From the NCBI RefSeq assembly GCF_900182565.1, contig NZ_FXTI01000002.1, forward strand, positions 248,001-312,000: a stretch of 64,000 nt of DNA. The letters run 5' to 3'. Below, in pieces: positions 50,034-58,164 of the stretch (position 1 is its first letter; each line of letters opens with the position of its first letter). Below the pieces are notes generated by a model. That model saw nothing but the letters and a program-made list of their open reading frames with translations. It ran no database searches and was not told where the DNA came from. Source of the DNA: Melghirimyces algeriensis (GTDB lineage: Bacteria; Bacillota; Bacilli; Thermoactinomycetales; DSM-45169). Both the position numbers and the translations under genes were made by a program.

Positions 50034-51050
50034 TTGCAACTGGAAATCATCGGTATCACAGTCCTCTGGACGTTTTTATACGGTTATGTCATTGTCGCCT
50101 CCATTGATTTTGGTGCTGGCTTCTTCTCATACTACAGTATGCTGACCCAAAAGGATCATATCATCAGCCGAGTGATCAGCCGTTATCTGTCTCCAGTCTG
50201 GGAAGTAACCAATGTTTTTCTCGTCTTTTTCTTCGTGGGAATTGTGGGCTTTTTTCCAGATACAGCATATTACTATGGGACGGCACTCCTGATCCCCGGT
50301 GGAATCGCACTGCTTCTCTTATCGATCCGGGGTTCCTTTTACGCATTTGCCAACTATGGCGCGCGTCAAAGCCGAATTTATCACTTTTTGTATGGGATGA
50401 CAGGACTTTTTATCCCAGCTTCCCTGTCAACCGTTTTAACCATCTCTGAAGGCGGATTTATCCGACAAACAGGAGATGGAAACATCATTTTTCTTCCAGA
50501 AACGTTGCTTACCAGTCCTTATTCCTGGTCTGTGGTTTTTCTTGCTCTTGTCAGTGTTTTGTTTATCAGCGCCGCCTTTATGACCTATTATGCTTACAAG
50601 GCAGCGGATCGCCCAGCGTTTGAAATCCTTCGACGGTATGCTCTCTTTTGGAGTGGCCCCACCATTTTGGCCAGCATATGGGTTTTCATGGCTTTATATC
50701 AACATAACCCCACGCATTTTTATAACATGCTGGATATTGCTTGGGTTTTTCTTTTTTCCCTTGTATGCTGTCTGGGAGCCATTTACCTACTTTGGTGGCG
50801 AAAAGCTCTCGGCTGCTCTTTCATTTTGGTTATGTTGCAATATGCCTTCGCATTCTTCGGTTATGGATACTCCCATTTGCCATATCTGCTTTACCCCTAT
50901 ATCACGGTTCAATCAGGACTTACCAATTCAACCATGGGCTGGGCTCTGGTTATTGCCTTTATCGCCGGTCTGTTTTTATTGATCCCTTCTTTATTCTTGT
51001 TGTTACGTCTGTTTTTGTTTAGCGCCCGTTATGTTCGTGGAGAAAAGTAA
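50034..51050 (+). CDS. cydB: Cytochrome bd-type quinol oxidase subunit II
   Basis: 338 residues, eight to nine membrane helices. IVASIDFGAGFFSYYSML (family DFG-G motif), GSFYAFANYGAR and SPVWEVTNVFLVFFFVGIVGFFPDTAYYYGT identify CydB/YthB. TTG at 50034 with GAGGGGAGGAATCC upstream. Stabilises the haems of subunit I. No cydCD genes in the window. A terminator follows at 51054. Confidence 0.9.
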   Translation: MQLEIIGITVLWTFLYGYVIVASIDFGAGFFSYYSMLTQKDHIISRVISRYLSPVWEVTNVFLVFFFVGIVGFFPDTAYYYGTALLIPGGIALLLLSIRGSFYAFANYGARQSRIYHFLYGMTGLFIPASLSTVLTISEGGFIRQTGDGNIIFLPETLLTSPYSWSVVFLALVSVLFISAAFMTYYAYKAADRPAFEILRRYALFWSGPTILASIWVFMALYQHNPTHFYNMLDIAWVFLFSLVCCLGAIYLLWWRKALGCSFILVMLQYAFAFFGYGYSHLPYLLYPYITVQSGLTNSTMGWALVIAFIAGLFLLIPSLFLLLRLFLFSARYVRGEK

Positions 51051-51053
51051 TAG

Positions 51054-51085
51054 AAGATCCGCATAGCTTCATCGTGCGGGTCTTT
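51054..51085 (+). terminator. Terminator of cydAB
   Basis: GATCCGCAT-AGCTTCATC-GTGCGGGTC followed by TTTCTTT. Confidence 0.75.
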
Positions 51086-51087
51086 CT

Positions 51088-51792
51088 TTACGCTTTGCAG
51101 GCATCTATAAATGTTTGAAACAAATGTCGTGCGAAAGCACTTTTTTTATAAAGGTTCTCAGGATGCCACTGTACACCCATCACAAATGGTTCCCCAATCT
51201 TCTCAAAAGCCTCTGTCACCCCATCAGGTGCTGTGGCAGACACGATAAATCCGTTTGGAATCCGACGAACCGCTTGATGATGAAAACTGTTGACTCTTAT
51301 CCGGTCCACACCTGCAACCTTTCGGAGGGTTGTATCTTTTGCAATCTGAATGGTATGGGAGGCATGATCCCGTGTCGCTTTTTGGTAATGTTGAATCACT
51401 CCTTCCCGTTGGGTATACAGATCTTGATACATATCCCCTCCCAAGGCAATATTTAAAATTTGAAATCCCCTGCACAGAGCGAGAACCGGTTTGTTTGCCT
51501 CGATCATCATTTGTGAAAGAGCCATTTCCATCCGATCCCGTTCCGGCTCCACTTCCCCCAGACCAAGCAGTGGCTCCTCGCCAAAGAGTCCAGGGTCAAT
51601 ATCCCCTCCACCGGTCAACAGCAACCCATTCATCCGTTTCGCCATTTGATGAAGACAATGTTTATCGGTTGTATAGGGAAGGAGAAAAGGAAGCCCTCCC
51701 GCGAGGAAAATGGCATCACTGTTGTCACGATGCAGGGTTAAACGGTTCTCTTCCCGCCTCATGGACATTGTAATCCCGATGACCGGCCGCAT
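51088..51792 (-). CDS. Class I glutamine amidotransferase-like peptidase C26 (gamma-glutamyl-GABA hydrolase family)
   Basis: 234 residues. MRPVIGITMSMRREENRL start, GGDIDPGLFGEEP, nucleophile CRGFQILNIALGG, and catalytic GVQWHPENL with His/Glu. PuuD-like enzymes cleave gamma-glutamyl bonds in polyamine or GABA breakdown. ATG at 51792 (GGGAGGGGAGATTGATGTG upstream); two earlier Met codons exist. Single gene. A polyamine link to speA is possible, but the genes are 22 kb apart. Confidence 0.9.
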   Translation of the reverse strand: MRPVIGITMSMRREENRLTLHRDNSDAIFLAGGLPFLLPYTTDKHCLHQMAKRMNGLLLTGGGDIDPGLFGEEPLLGLGEVEPERDRMEMALSQMMIEANKPVLALCRGFQILNIALGGDMYQDLYTQREGVIQHYQKATRDHASHTIQIAKDTTLRKVAGVDRIRVNSFHHQAVRRIPNGFIVSATAPDGVTEAFEKIGEPFVMGVQWHPENLYKKSAFARHLFQTFIDACKA

Positions 51793-51873
51793 CACATCAA
51801 TCTCCCCTCCCATCATTCTTCAGGCTACATATATATTTTATTATTATGATTTTTCATTATATAATGTGTGATT

Positions 51874-51914
51874 AAAAAGCGCCGGATATCTCTTGGAGAC
51901 CTCGGCGCTTTTTT
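51874..51914 (-). terminator. Terminator of the DUF378 gene
   Basis: AAAAAGCGCCG and CGGCGCTTTTTT flank an 18-nt loop; T-runs on both strands. Confidence 0.75.
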
Positions 51915-51922
51915 ACATTTTT

Positions 51923-52150
51923 TTATTGGGCATTCTCTGCAGGGACTCTGTCACCAAACAGAAACCGGATGGAATATATGCCAGCCAGCCCAACCAGGGA
52001 GTAAATAAACCGGCTGAACCCAGAAGATTCGCGGATCGCATCCCCGCCAAACAGAGCGGACACTAAATCCCATTGAAAAAGGCCCACCAACAACCAGTTC
52101 AGAGCTCCCACAATAACCAAGATCAAAGCGAGTCGCGAAAAAGCACTCAT
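51923..52150 (-). CDS. DUF378 small membrane protein (YuzA-like)
   Basis: 75 residues with two membrane helices; LALILVIVGALNWLLVGLFQWDLVSALFGG is the DUF378 signature. ATG at 52150 follows AAGGAGGGGGGTATATCAC. Function unknown. Single gene. Confidence 0.9.
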   Translation of the reverse strand: MSAFSRLALILVIVGALNWLLVGLFQWDLVSALFGGDAIRESSGFSRFIYSLVGLAGIYSIRFLFGDRVPAENAQ

Positions 52151-52261
52151 GTGATATACCCCCCTCCTTATTTTTTAGTCACTACTAGTATGCAAACAAT
52201 CAGGGGGTTTTTATCCATCTTTTTCACCAGAACCGATACGCTCATATTGTGTAAGTGAAAA

Positions 52262-52292
52262 AAACAGCCGACCTTGAACAGACGGCTGTTAC
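52262..52292 (-). terminator. Terminator of ispG
   Basis: AACAGCCG-TCTGTTCAAGGT-CGGCTGTT followed by TTTTTTCAC on the minus strand. Confidence 0.8.
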
Positions 52293-52306
52293 ATCATGTC
52301 CAATAT

Positions 52307-53410
52307 TTACATTTTCGTTTTTTCTTTCTCCATCTCCTGTTTTTGATAATGTTCTTCAGCCAATTTATCGATCTCTTTTTTCAGTTCTTCCACCATTTGA
52401 TCTTCCGGCACTTTGCGGATGGTTTTCCCATGACGGAACAGCAAACCTTCCCCTCTGCCGCCAGCGATTCCAATGTCCGCTTCTTTCGCTTCACCGGGAC
52501 CATTTACCGCACAACCCAAAACAGAAACTTTAATCGGCGCCTTGATCTTGGAGATATACTCTTCCACTTCATTTGCAATCTTAATCAGGTCAATTTCAAT
52601 CCGACCACAAGTGGGACAGGAAACCAAAGTAGCGGCATTGGCAGCCAAGCCAAAGCTCTTCAAAAGTTCCCTGGCCACCTTCACTTCCTCAACTGGATCA
52701 GCACTAAGACTAATCCGCATGGTGGAACCAATACCCTGGGAAAGAATGGCTCCCATTCCAGCAGAACTTTTAACCGTTCCCGAAAACAGCGTTCCAGATT
52801 CTGTAATTCCCAGATGGAGAGGATATTTGATTTTTTCCGCTGCTTTGGTATAGGCTTCAATGGCCAAAGGAACATCCGAAGCTTTCAAAGATACAACAAT
52901 ATCGTGAAAATCGAGATCCTCCAGAATTCCAATATGATACAGCGCACTTTCCACCATACCTTCTGCTGTCGGATATCCGTATTTATCCAGGATTCTTTTC
53001 TCAAGCGAACCGGCATTTACACCAATGCGAATCGGTATTCCTCGCTCTTTCGCCGCCTTTACCACTTGTTCCACTTTTTCCCGTCTGCCGATGTTCCCCG
53101 GATTGATTCGGATCTTATCAATTCCACCTTCAATCGCCTTTAAAGCCAGACGATAATCAAAGTGAATATCTGCCACCAGTGGGACATTGATCTGTTTTTT
53201 AATTTCGGAAATCGCTTCAGCGGCTTTCATATCCGGACAAGCGACCCGGACAATTTGACATCCGGCCTCCTCCAAGCGATTGATTTCATCTACCGTCGCT
53301 TTTATGTCATGCGTTTTGGTCGTAGTCATACTTTGAATAACAACTTGATCATTTCCACCGATTTGTACACTACCGACTTTTACCGACCGTGTCTGAGTGC
53401 GATGATACAT
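52307..53410 (-). CDS. ispG: 4-hydroxy-3-methylbut-2-en-1-yl diphosphate synthase IspG
   Basis: 367 residues. VQIGGNDQVVIQSMTTTKTHD at the N terminus, GCQIVRVACPDMKAAEA, INPGNIG, LGITESGT and the [4Fe-4S] motif SCPTCGRIEIDLI with SVLGCAVNGPGEAKEADIGIAGG. Converts methylerythritol cyclodiphosphate to HMBPP in the non-mevalonate isoprenoid pathway. The Lys/Glu-rich tail is ordinary. Weak Shine-Dalgarno before the ATG at 53410. Confidence 0.96.
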   Translation of the reverse strand: MYHRTQTRSVKVGSVQIGGNDQVVIQSMTTTKTHDIKATVDEINRLEEAGCQIVRVACPDMKAAEAISEIKKQINVPLVADIHFDYRLALKAIEGGIDKIRINPGNIGRREKVEQVVKAAKERGIPIRIGVNAGSLEKRILDKYGYPTAEGMVESALYHIGILEDLDFHDIVVSLKASDVPLAIEAYTKAAEKIKYPLHLGITESGTLFSGTVKSSAGMGAILSQGIGSTMRISLSADPVEEVKVARELLKSFGLAANAATLVSCPTCGRIEIDLIKIANEVEEYISKIKAPIKVSVLGCAVNGPGEAKEADIGIAGGRGEGLLFRHGKTIRKVPEDQMVEELKKEIDKLAEEHYQKQEMEKEKTKM

Positions 53411-53473
53411 CTGACTCGCCCCTTTAATTCATAAACTTCACACTCTGCTTATTATATATCAATTCGAAAACGC

Positions 53474-53501
53474 AAAAAAGGAGCCAAGTTGATTTGGCTC
53501 C
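53474..53501 (-). terminator. Terminator of the ykuS gene group
   Basis: GGAGCCAA-ATCAAC-TTGGCTCC followed by TTTTTTGCG on the minus strand. Confidence 0.8.
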
Positions 53502-53517
53502 GACACTTATGCAAAAC

Positions 53518-53787
53518 TTATTGTTGATTTTTCTGGTCCTTCCCCCGTTGAACCATCTGATATACTTCTTCCGGTGTCATTCCTTCCGCATTGATCACCT
53601 GGATTTCTCCAAATGTATCCTGCATACCCATCATATCTTTGTCACCACCGGAAATGATACAACAATCACAGTTTTGAAGCTGTGTACGGTCCAGATTTTC
53701 CACTTGACACCCCTGGCTTTCAAGATACTGACTTACATTTGTCAATCCCTCTTCAACAGCCACTCGCGTTTGGTTCAAAATCCTCAC
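53518..53787 (-). CDS. ykuS: YkuS-family (UPF0180) protein
   Basis: 89 residues. MRILNQTRVAVEEGLTNVSQYLESQG and the CDCCIISGGDKDMMGMQDT block match UPF0180/YkuS, with a Cys-rich turn. Function unknown. Its start overlaps the preceding small gene by 4 nt, and the three short genes 54148-53518 are coupled. Confidence 0.9.
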   Translation of the reverse strand: MRILNQTRVAVEEGLTNVSQYLESQGCQVENLDRTQLQNCDCCIISGGDKDMMGMQDTFGEIQVINAEGMTPEEVYQMVQRGKDQKNQQ

Positions 53788-53945
53788 CTTCTTTGTTTTT
53801 GATCATCTTCTTTTACATAAGCAATTAAGGCCACTTGACCACCCAGCATCCGCTTTAGATCCCGTTCCGTTTTTGCAATTTCCTCCATGACATCCTGGCG
53901 GTTTTGAAGGTTAACCAACTTATAGGATTTGCTTTCCTTTATCAT
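53784..53945 (-). CDS. Small hypothetical protein (53 aa)
   Basis: MIKESKSYKLVNLQNRQDVM then EEIAKTERDLKRMLGGQVALIAYVKE. An N-terminal helix, a short hydrophobic strand and a charged tail. ATG at 53945 has CAAGGGGAGATTTGGA upstream. Translationally coupled with yqzE before and ykuS after. Not recognised. Confidence 0.7.
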   Translation of the reverse strand: MIKESKSYKLVNLQNRQDVMEEIAKTERDLKRMLGGQVALIAYVKEDDQKQRR

Positions 53946-54148
53946 TCCAAATCTCCCCTTGAGAAACGGGATTTTTGTTTGGAAGCAAACATTTTCATCC
54001 CAAGAGGAACCATACCAAACCATCGATATGCCCAAGGGAGACGCTTTTGACGACGGTTCATCCGTTTTTCCTTGCGTTGTTCCTTGGGAGTGTCCATATG
54101 TTTAACCACTTCCTGCACCAGAAATTTCAAATAATCCTGTGTCGACAT
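53942..54148 (-). CDS. yqzE: YqzE-family protein
   Basis: 68 residues. STQDYLKFLVQEVVKHMDTPKEQRKE and WAYRWFGMVPLGMKMF match YqzE, a short basic Bacillales protein encoded beside comG and aroK in Bacillus subtilis. The start at 54148 (GGGGAGGTGAAGTCC) is preferred over one 3 codons earlier. Function unknown; the context hints at a link with competence. Confidence 0.82.
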   Translation of the reverse strand: MSTQDYLKFLVQEVVKHMDTPKEQRKEKRMNRRQKRLPWAYRWFGMVPLGMKMFASKQKSRFSRGDLE

Positions 54149-54191
54149 GGACTTCACCTCCCCGCTTCCAGTTTAACCAAGGGAGAGTCGT

Positions 54192-54719
54192 TTAAACCCC
54201 CAATTCATCCGTTATCTCCTTCCAATTCCTTAAAATCCGATCCGACACTTCATCCGGAGTTAAACCAGAGGTATCCAGATGGAAATCGGCAAAATCGTAA
54301 GCCCCTTGACGTTTCTTTTTTAATTGAGTCACACGCTCCCGAACATCTCCTGACAAAAGAGGACGGGAGGTATTTGCCTTCAGCCGTTTGATCAATTCGT
54401 CCACAGAAGCATCCAGCGCAACCACCCAGCCGGAATCGGTAATCTGTTTCACATTGTCTTGATCCAGGACAATTCCACCTCCGGTGGTGATCACCGCAGG
54501 ACGTTCTGCCAGTGCTTCAATCAGAACGTGTTTTTCCCACAATCGAAAACAAGCTTCCCCATTCTCTTCAAACAGTTCTGATATACTCTTATTGACTTTG
54601 CGTTCCACTTCCAGGTCGGTATCAATCCACGTTCGACCGATTCTTTTCGCCAGTACTTGACCGACTGAACTCTTCCCTGTTCCCATAAATCCAATGATTA
54701 TCAGATGTTTCCCACTCAA
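54192..54719 (-). CDS. aroK: Shikimate kinase
   Basis: 175 residues. Walker A IGFMGTGKSSVGQ, then WIDTDLEVERKVNKSISELF (shikimate-binding DxD), GEACFRLWE, TTGGGIVLDQDNV and the lid SRPLLSGDVRERV. Phosphorylates shikimate in aromatic synthesis. TTG at 54719 behind AGGAGCGATACAGC. Upstream of yqzE with a 43-nt gap, probably co-transcribed; the same neighbour relation exists in Bacillus subtilis. Confidence 0.95.
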   Translation of the reverse strand: MSGKHLIIIGFMGTGKSSVGQVLAKRIGRTWIDTDLEVERKVNKSISELFEENGEACFRLWEKHVLIEALAERPAVITTGGGIVLDQDNVKQITDSGWVVALDASVDELIKRLKANTSRPLLSGDVRERVTQLKKKRQGAYDFADFHLDTSGLTPDEVSDRILRNWKEITDELGV

Positions 54720-54960
54720 GCTGTATCGCTCCTGTCAAAGGTTTTCGCTATTATAACACGCGTATCAACCGTTTGTGAGCAAGTGGAAGAACTCTGAGTA
54801 TAAGGGCAAGGCTCTCGCATGGTATCCATGACCGTTTGTGTAAATCGTGCAATCCTACGATGACAAACGTCCCCAAAGATGCCTCAAATGGGTTTGAGCC
54901 AACTTGTCATCATTGCAGTACACGCCCCTTCGAAACATGCTATAGGAAGGAGGATTAACA
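54720..54960. other. Intergenic region between aroK and the ABC ATPase gene
   Basis: 240 nt between divergent genes. GTTTGTGTAAATCGTGCAATCC and GACAAACGTCC stretches suggest a folded leader, but no riboswitch class is recognised. A Shine-Dalgarno AAGGAGGATTAACA ends it. Confidence 0.4.
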
Positions 54961-55983
54961 TTGAGTTATATAACAATTGATCAAGTAAGCAAATGTTACA
55001 GTGAAAACACGGTCCTTGACCACATTAGCCTATTGGTGAAAAATGGAGAATTGGTCACTTTGCTGGGGCAGAGCGGGTGTGGAAAAAGCACCTTGCTCCG
55101 GGCCATCGCCGGGTTGACAGAGGTGGATGAGGGGTCCATTTTTATCGATGGAAAAGAGGTCACAAATCTTGCACCTAGGCATCGTCAAGTCGGCATGGTC
55201 TTTCAATCCTACGCCCTTTTTCCCAATATGACCGTCTTCAATAACATCGCCTTTGGTTTAAGGATGAAAAAAATGAACAGCCGCTCCATCAAACAGGAAG
55301 TGCAAAACATGATCGACCTCACTCATCTGAACGGCAAAGAAGATGCCTATCCGCATCAGCTTTCCGGAGGTCAACAGCAACGGGTGGCCCTTGCCCGTTC
55401 TCTGGTGATGAAACCAAAGGTGCTTCTTCTCGATGAGCCCCTGAGTGCTCTCGATGCCCAGATTCGTAAGAGTCTGCAACAGGAATTGAAACGGGTCCAG
55501 AAAGAGTTAGAAATCACTACAATTTTTGTAACCCATGATCAAGATGAAGCGATGACGCTGTCCGACCGGATTTTTATCATGAATGAAGGGCAGATCATCC
55601 AATCCGGTACACCCACGGAAATCTATACCCATCCCGCTTCCTCCTTTATTGCCCGTTTTATTGGAAACTACAATGTATTCAGTTGCAAGGATTTTCAACA
55701 GATGACAGGGAATACGGAATTTGACGGTTTTGAAGTGGCCATCCGACCGGAAGTGATTCAGTTATCGAACGTTGATGAGTCATCGATGAAGAATAAAGAG
55801 CACTACTGGGTTTTACAGGGAAGAATCAAGGACCGGTCAATGATTGGAAACGTGCTCCGATATGAAATTGAAACAGCCAAAACAAACGTGTGCGTGGATT
55901 ATTTACACCATAACGTACCCTCTTTTGTAAACGGCGATCAGGTGTTGATCCACCTGCCGAAAAAGGACTGTATTTCCATATAA
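54961..55983 (+). CDS. ABC transporter ATP-binding protein (Fe3+/polyamine/phosphonate importer type)
   Basis: 340 residues. Walker A GQSGCGKSTLLR, Q-loop VGMVFQSYALFPNMTVFNNIAFG, signature LSGGQQQRVALARSL, Walker B VLLLDEPLSALDAQIRK, switch VTHDQDE, then a C-terminal TOBE-like region with AIRPEVIQL. This is the PotA/FbpC/PhnT class (MOI-type importers). TTG at 54961. No permease or binding protein lies nearby, so it is an orphan ATPase here. It sits between aroK and comGG, on the other strand. Confidence 0.92.
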   Translation: MSYITIDQVSKCYSENTVLDHISLLVKNGELVTLLGQSGCGKSTLLRAIAGLTEVDEGSIFIDGKEVTNLAPRHRQVGMVFQSYALFPNMTVFNNIAFGLRMKKMNSRSIKQEVQNMIDLTHLNGKEDAYPHQLSGGQQQRVALARSLVMKPKVLLLDEPLSALDAQIRKSLQQELKRVQKELEITTIFVTHDQDEAMTLSDRIFIMNEGQIIQSGTPTEIYTHPASSFIARFIGNYNVFSCKDFQQMTGNTEFDGFEVAIRPEVIQLSNVDESSMKNKEHYWVLQGRIKDRSMIGNVLRYEIETAKTNVCVDYLHHNVPSFVNGDQVLIHLPKKDCISI

Positions 55984-56158
55984 ATGAAAAAAGGCACTTC
56001 ATTACTTTCCGAGGAAAGAAAAAGATTGCCGTCTTTGAACAGAGACAACCAAAAGAAACGAAATTTGCAGTAACACAAGGAGGGACGATTGGCTGTCCCT
56101 CCTTCGTCTAAATCAGCAACCCTTCCCTAGGTATGTCAGGGATGTGTTATCACTCCAG

Positions 56159-56551
56159 TTACGAACTCCATCGGACGATGGTACAGTCAGGAAGGTTTAC
56201 CTCAGCGGTAATCGTCTGTTTAACACCGTCTCCCCTAGCGATGGAACGAATCTCAAGGGTATCATTTTCTATCTTTTGAACCGCGGTATGGGTTTGAATT
56301 CCATTCATCGGGGTGGAGAGAGGGCGCCTCCATGAAGGGTCTGTACATACTTTCTGCTGCATACGTGCGATTCCACTTTCCGCCGCATACTGAGCCTGAG
56401 CCAGTTTCCAATCCAACCGTTCACCGTGAAGCGAGCGGCTAAATATGGAGAGAGCAGCTGTGATCAGGAGAAAGGCAAGCACCGTTACACCCAATACAAA
56501 AGGCAAGGCGATTCCCCGTTCATCCCGGAGCCCTGTCCCCTGGTGACTCAT
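56159..56551 (-). CDS. comGG: ComGG-like / PilX-type minor pseudopilin
   Basis: 130 residues. A leader MSHQGTGLRDERG is followed by a hydrophobic helix ALPFVLGVTVLAFLLITAAL without the usual Glu5 and then YAAESGIARMQQKV, the PilX N-terminal pattern (AxxAAEsG). It is the last of seven genes in comG order and overlaps comGF by 4 nt. Minor pilins of this sort prime the competence pilus. Function inferred by position, since ComGG proteins are poorly conserved. Confidence 0.75.
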   Translation of the reverse strand: MSHQGTGLRDERGIALPFVLGVTVLAFLLITAALSIFSRSLHGERLDWKLAQAQYAAESGIARMQQKVCTDPSWRRPLSTPMNGIQTHTAVQKIENDTLEIRSIARGDGVKQTITAEVNLPDCTIVRWSS

Positions 56552-57018
56552 TCGTCCAACCTCCCCCGAATAAAAAACTCCCTTTCAACATCCCCATGCC
56601 AATTCTGCATCCCCAAATCGATGGATACACCTCCTCTATGGGGATGAAAGCTGATAAAATACACATTGTGCAGCAAAACCGTTGTTCCCCGAAAAGCGGA
56701 ATGACCTGGCTTTTTGACACTTCGAATCACCCGACGCCGATCATGCCGATACCGGAGGGTTTCCCCGGTAGGAAAATCAAACAACAGCCACCCTTCCGGA
56801 GAAAGCCGAAAATGGTTTCCCCGCTGAACATCCTTTTGGATATCCGTTGCAAATGCTTCTGCTTCCGAACGAAGCTCCTGTTCCGCAATCAACTGTTTCA
56901 ATGCTTGCTCCAAATCCAGACTGACTGCAAGAACCACTGGAATGATCAGGAGAAGCAATGACAATACAACAGCCAACTCCACATAAGTGAAACCCTGATC
57001 GTCCCTGGTCACTTCCAA
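56548..57018 (-). CDS. comGF: ComGF-like minor pseudopilin
   Basis: 156 residues from TTG at 57018 (AAAAGGG 8 nt upstream), which gives a short leader ending QG before FTYVELAVVLSLLLL, a type IV prepilin peptidase site. An ATG at 57072 with GGAGG would add a 27-residue basic leader and a 64-nt overlap with comGE, so the shorter form is preferred but not certain. The rest, AEAFATDIQKDVQRG to NVYFISFHPHRGGVSID, matches ComGF proteins. Confidence 0.82.
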   Translation of the reverse strand: MEVTRDDQGFTYVELAVVLSLLLLIIPVVLAVSLDLEQALKQLIAEQELRSEAEAFATDIQKDVQRGNHFRLSPEGWLLFDFPTGETLRYRHDRRRVIRSVKKPGHSAFRGTTVLLHNVYFISFHPHRGGVSIDLGMQNWHGDVEREFFIRGRLDE

Positions 57019-57371
57019 TAAACCAACCCTTTTAGACTTCTCTTTTGCTTTCGCTTTTGGGCGTCGTTCCATAAAACCTCCACATAGGTACCCGCAAGAT
57101 GCGAATGGACTCTTTTTTTCTTCCAACGAATTTTATAGACGGTTCCATCTTGTTCACTCTTTTTCATCCCTTGGGAAGGCACTGGCACGGAGGACGATTG
57201 AATCCGTTCCATCTCCGATTTCAGCAACACAGTAGCTTCCATTCTTTGCATGTTGACTCGGTACTGTATTTTCATTTCACTGAGGATAGGTAGGCCCACA
57301 GAGACCAGTATGCCAAATACCATTAGAGCGGTTACTGTCTCGGCCAAGGTAAAACCACCTTCTCCCTTCAT
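57009..57371 (-). CDS. comGE: ComGE-like minor pseudopilin
   Basis: 120 residues: MKGEGGFTLAETVTALMVFG with cleavage after G6 and Glu5 of the mature form, followed by a hydrophobic helix and a small beta domain, with a basic C terminus KRKQKRSLKG. Overlaps comGD by 4 nt at the start and comGF at the end. Part of the competence pseudopilus needed for DNA uptake through the wall. Confidence 0.82.
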   Translation of the reverse strand: MKGEGGFTLAETVTALMVFGILVSVGLPILSEMKIQYRVNMQRMEATVLLKSEMERIQSSSVPVPSQGMKKSEQDGTVYKIRWKKKRVHSHLAGTYVEVLWNDAQKRKQKRSLKGLVYWK

Positions 57372-57820
57372 GGAACCACCTCCACCCGTGGTCTCCCGGA
57401 AGCCACCTGTACAACCACCCGACCCACCTTCTCTTCCCCATCAATCAAATAGAAGGTGCCACCCCTCGCCTGTCCCGATCTCCGAAAAACAATCCGTCCG
57501 GAAGGATAATTGCTCTGAAGACGCATTCCGGACGGGACCATTTCCTTTTGCAGACAGCGATTACCGATCCACACGGAATAATGCTGTCCATCCCTGCTTA
57601 CAGACAGGGAAATTTCCGTCTCCAGAGCCTGAGCTTTTCGTTGCGCCATTCGAAGGTCCTCAGCCAGAAGGCTAAGGAATTGCTTTCGCTCCAACCGGTC
57701 CCCCCATTGTACAAACGCTGGCAACGCTAACGCGGCCAACAGACCAATCAAGGTGAGTGTAATGGTTAGCTCAACCAGGCTCCATCCCCCTTGATCTTGT
57801 GGCCTTTTGTCAATCCCCAT
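57368..57820 (-). CDS. comGD: ComGD-like minor pseudopilin
   Basis: 150 residues. Leader ends QGG, mature start WSLVELTITLTLIGLLAALALPAF with the conserved Glu5, then RMAQRKAQALETEISLSVS and a beta-rich GspH-like domain. Overlaps comGC by 11 nt. The first mature residue is Trp instead of Phe, unusual but tolerated by prepilin peptidases of this group. Minor pilin of the competence pseudopilus. Confidence 0.85.
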   Translation of the reverse strand: MGIDKRPQDQGGWSLVELTITLTLIGLLAALALPAFVQWGDRLERKQFLSLLAEDLRMAQRKAQALETEISLSVSRDGQHYSVWIGNRCLQKEMVPSGMRLQSNYPSGRIVFRRSGQARGGTFYLIDGEEKVGRVVVQVASGRPRVEVVP

Positions 57821-58148
57821 GAACCGAACACTTTACTCGCTTTTCCACCGGAGCGTTTTTCTGAAATCGATATGTCCCCTTTGCCGGACAAGTGGGAACC
57901 GTTCTAAGATATCCTCGACGCTTCATTTTTTTTACACTGCTGGGATAATTGCCGAACTCCAAATAGTAATTATCTGCCTGAGAGCCGATCAATTTTCGAT
58001 TCGCTTTACATGCTTTTTCCTGTGCTGCCTCCCCTGCATTCTTCAAATTGGGCAAAGCAATTGCAATAATCACTCCTATGACAAAAAGGACGACTAGCAT
58101 TTCAATTAACGTAAACCCTCGTTCATCCTGAAACAACCGTTTTTTCAT
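57810..58148 (-). CDS. comGC: ComGC major competence pseudopilin
   Basis: 112 residues. Processing site ERG/FTLIEMLVVLFVIGVII, the ComGC signature. Then KACKANRKLIGSQADNYYLEFGNYPSS and a C-terminal region with CPAKGTY and KCSVHG cysteines (disulfide candidates in ComGC). ATG at 58148 follows AAAGGAGGAGAGGG. Forms the competence pilus that binds DNA. Cleavage would require ComC, which is not in the window. Confidence 0.93.
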   Translation of the reverse strand: MKKRLFQDERGFTLIEMLVVLFVIGVIIAIALPNLKNAGEAAQEKACKANRKLIGSQADNYYLEFGNYPSSVKKMKRRGYLRTVPTCPAKGTYRFQKNAPVEKRVKCSVHGD

Positions 58149-58164
58149 CCCTCTCCTCCTTTCT

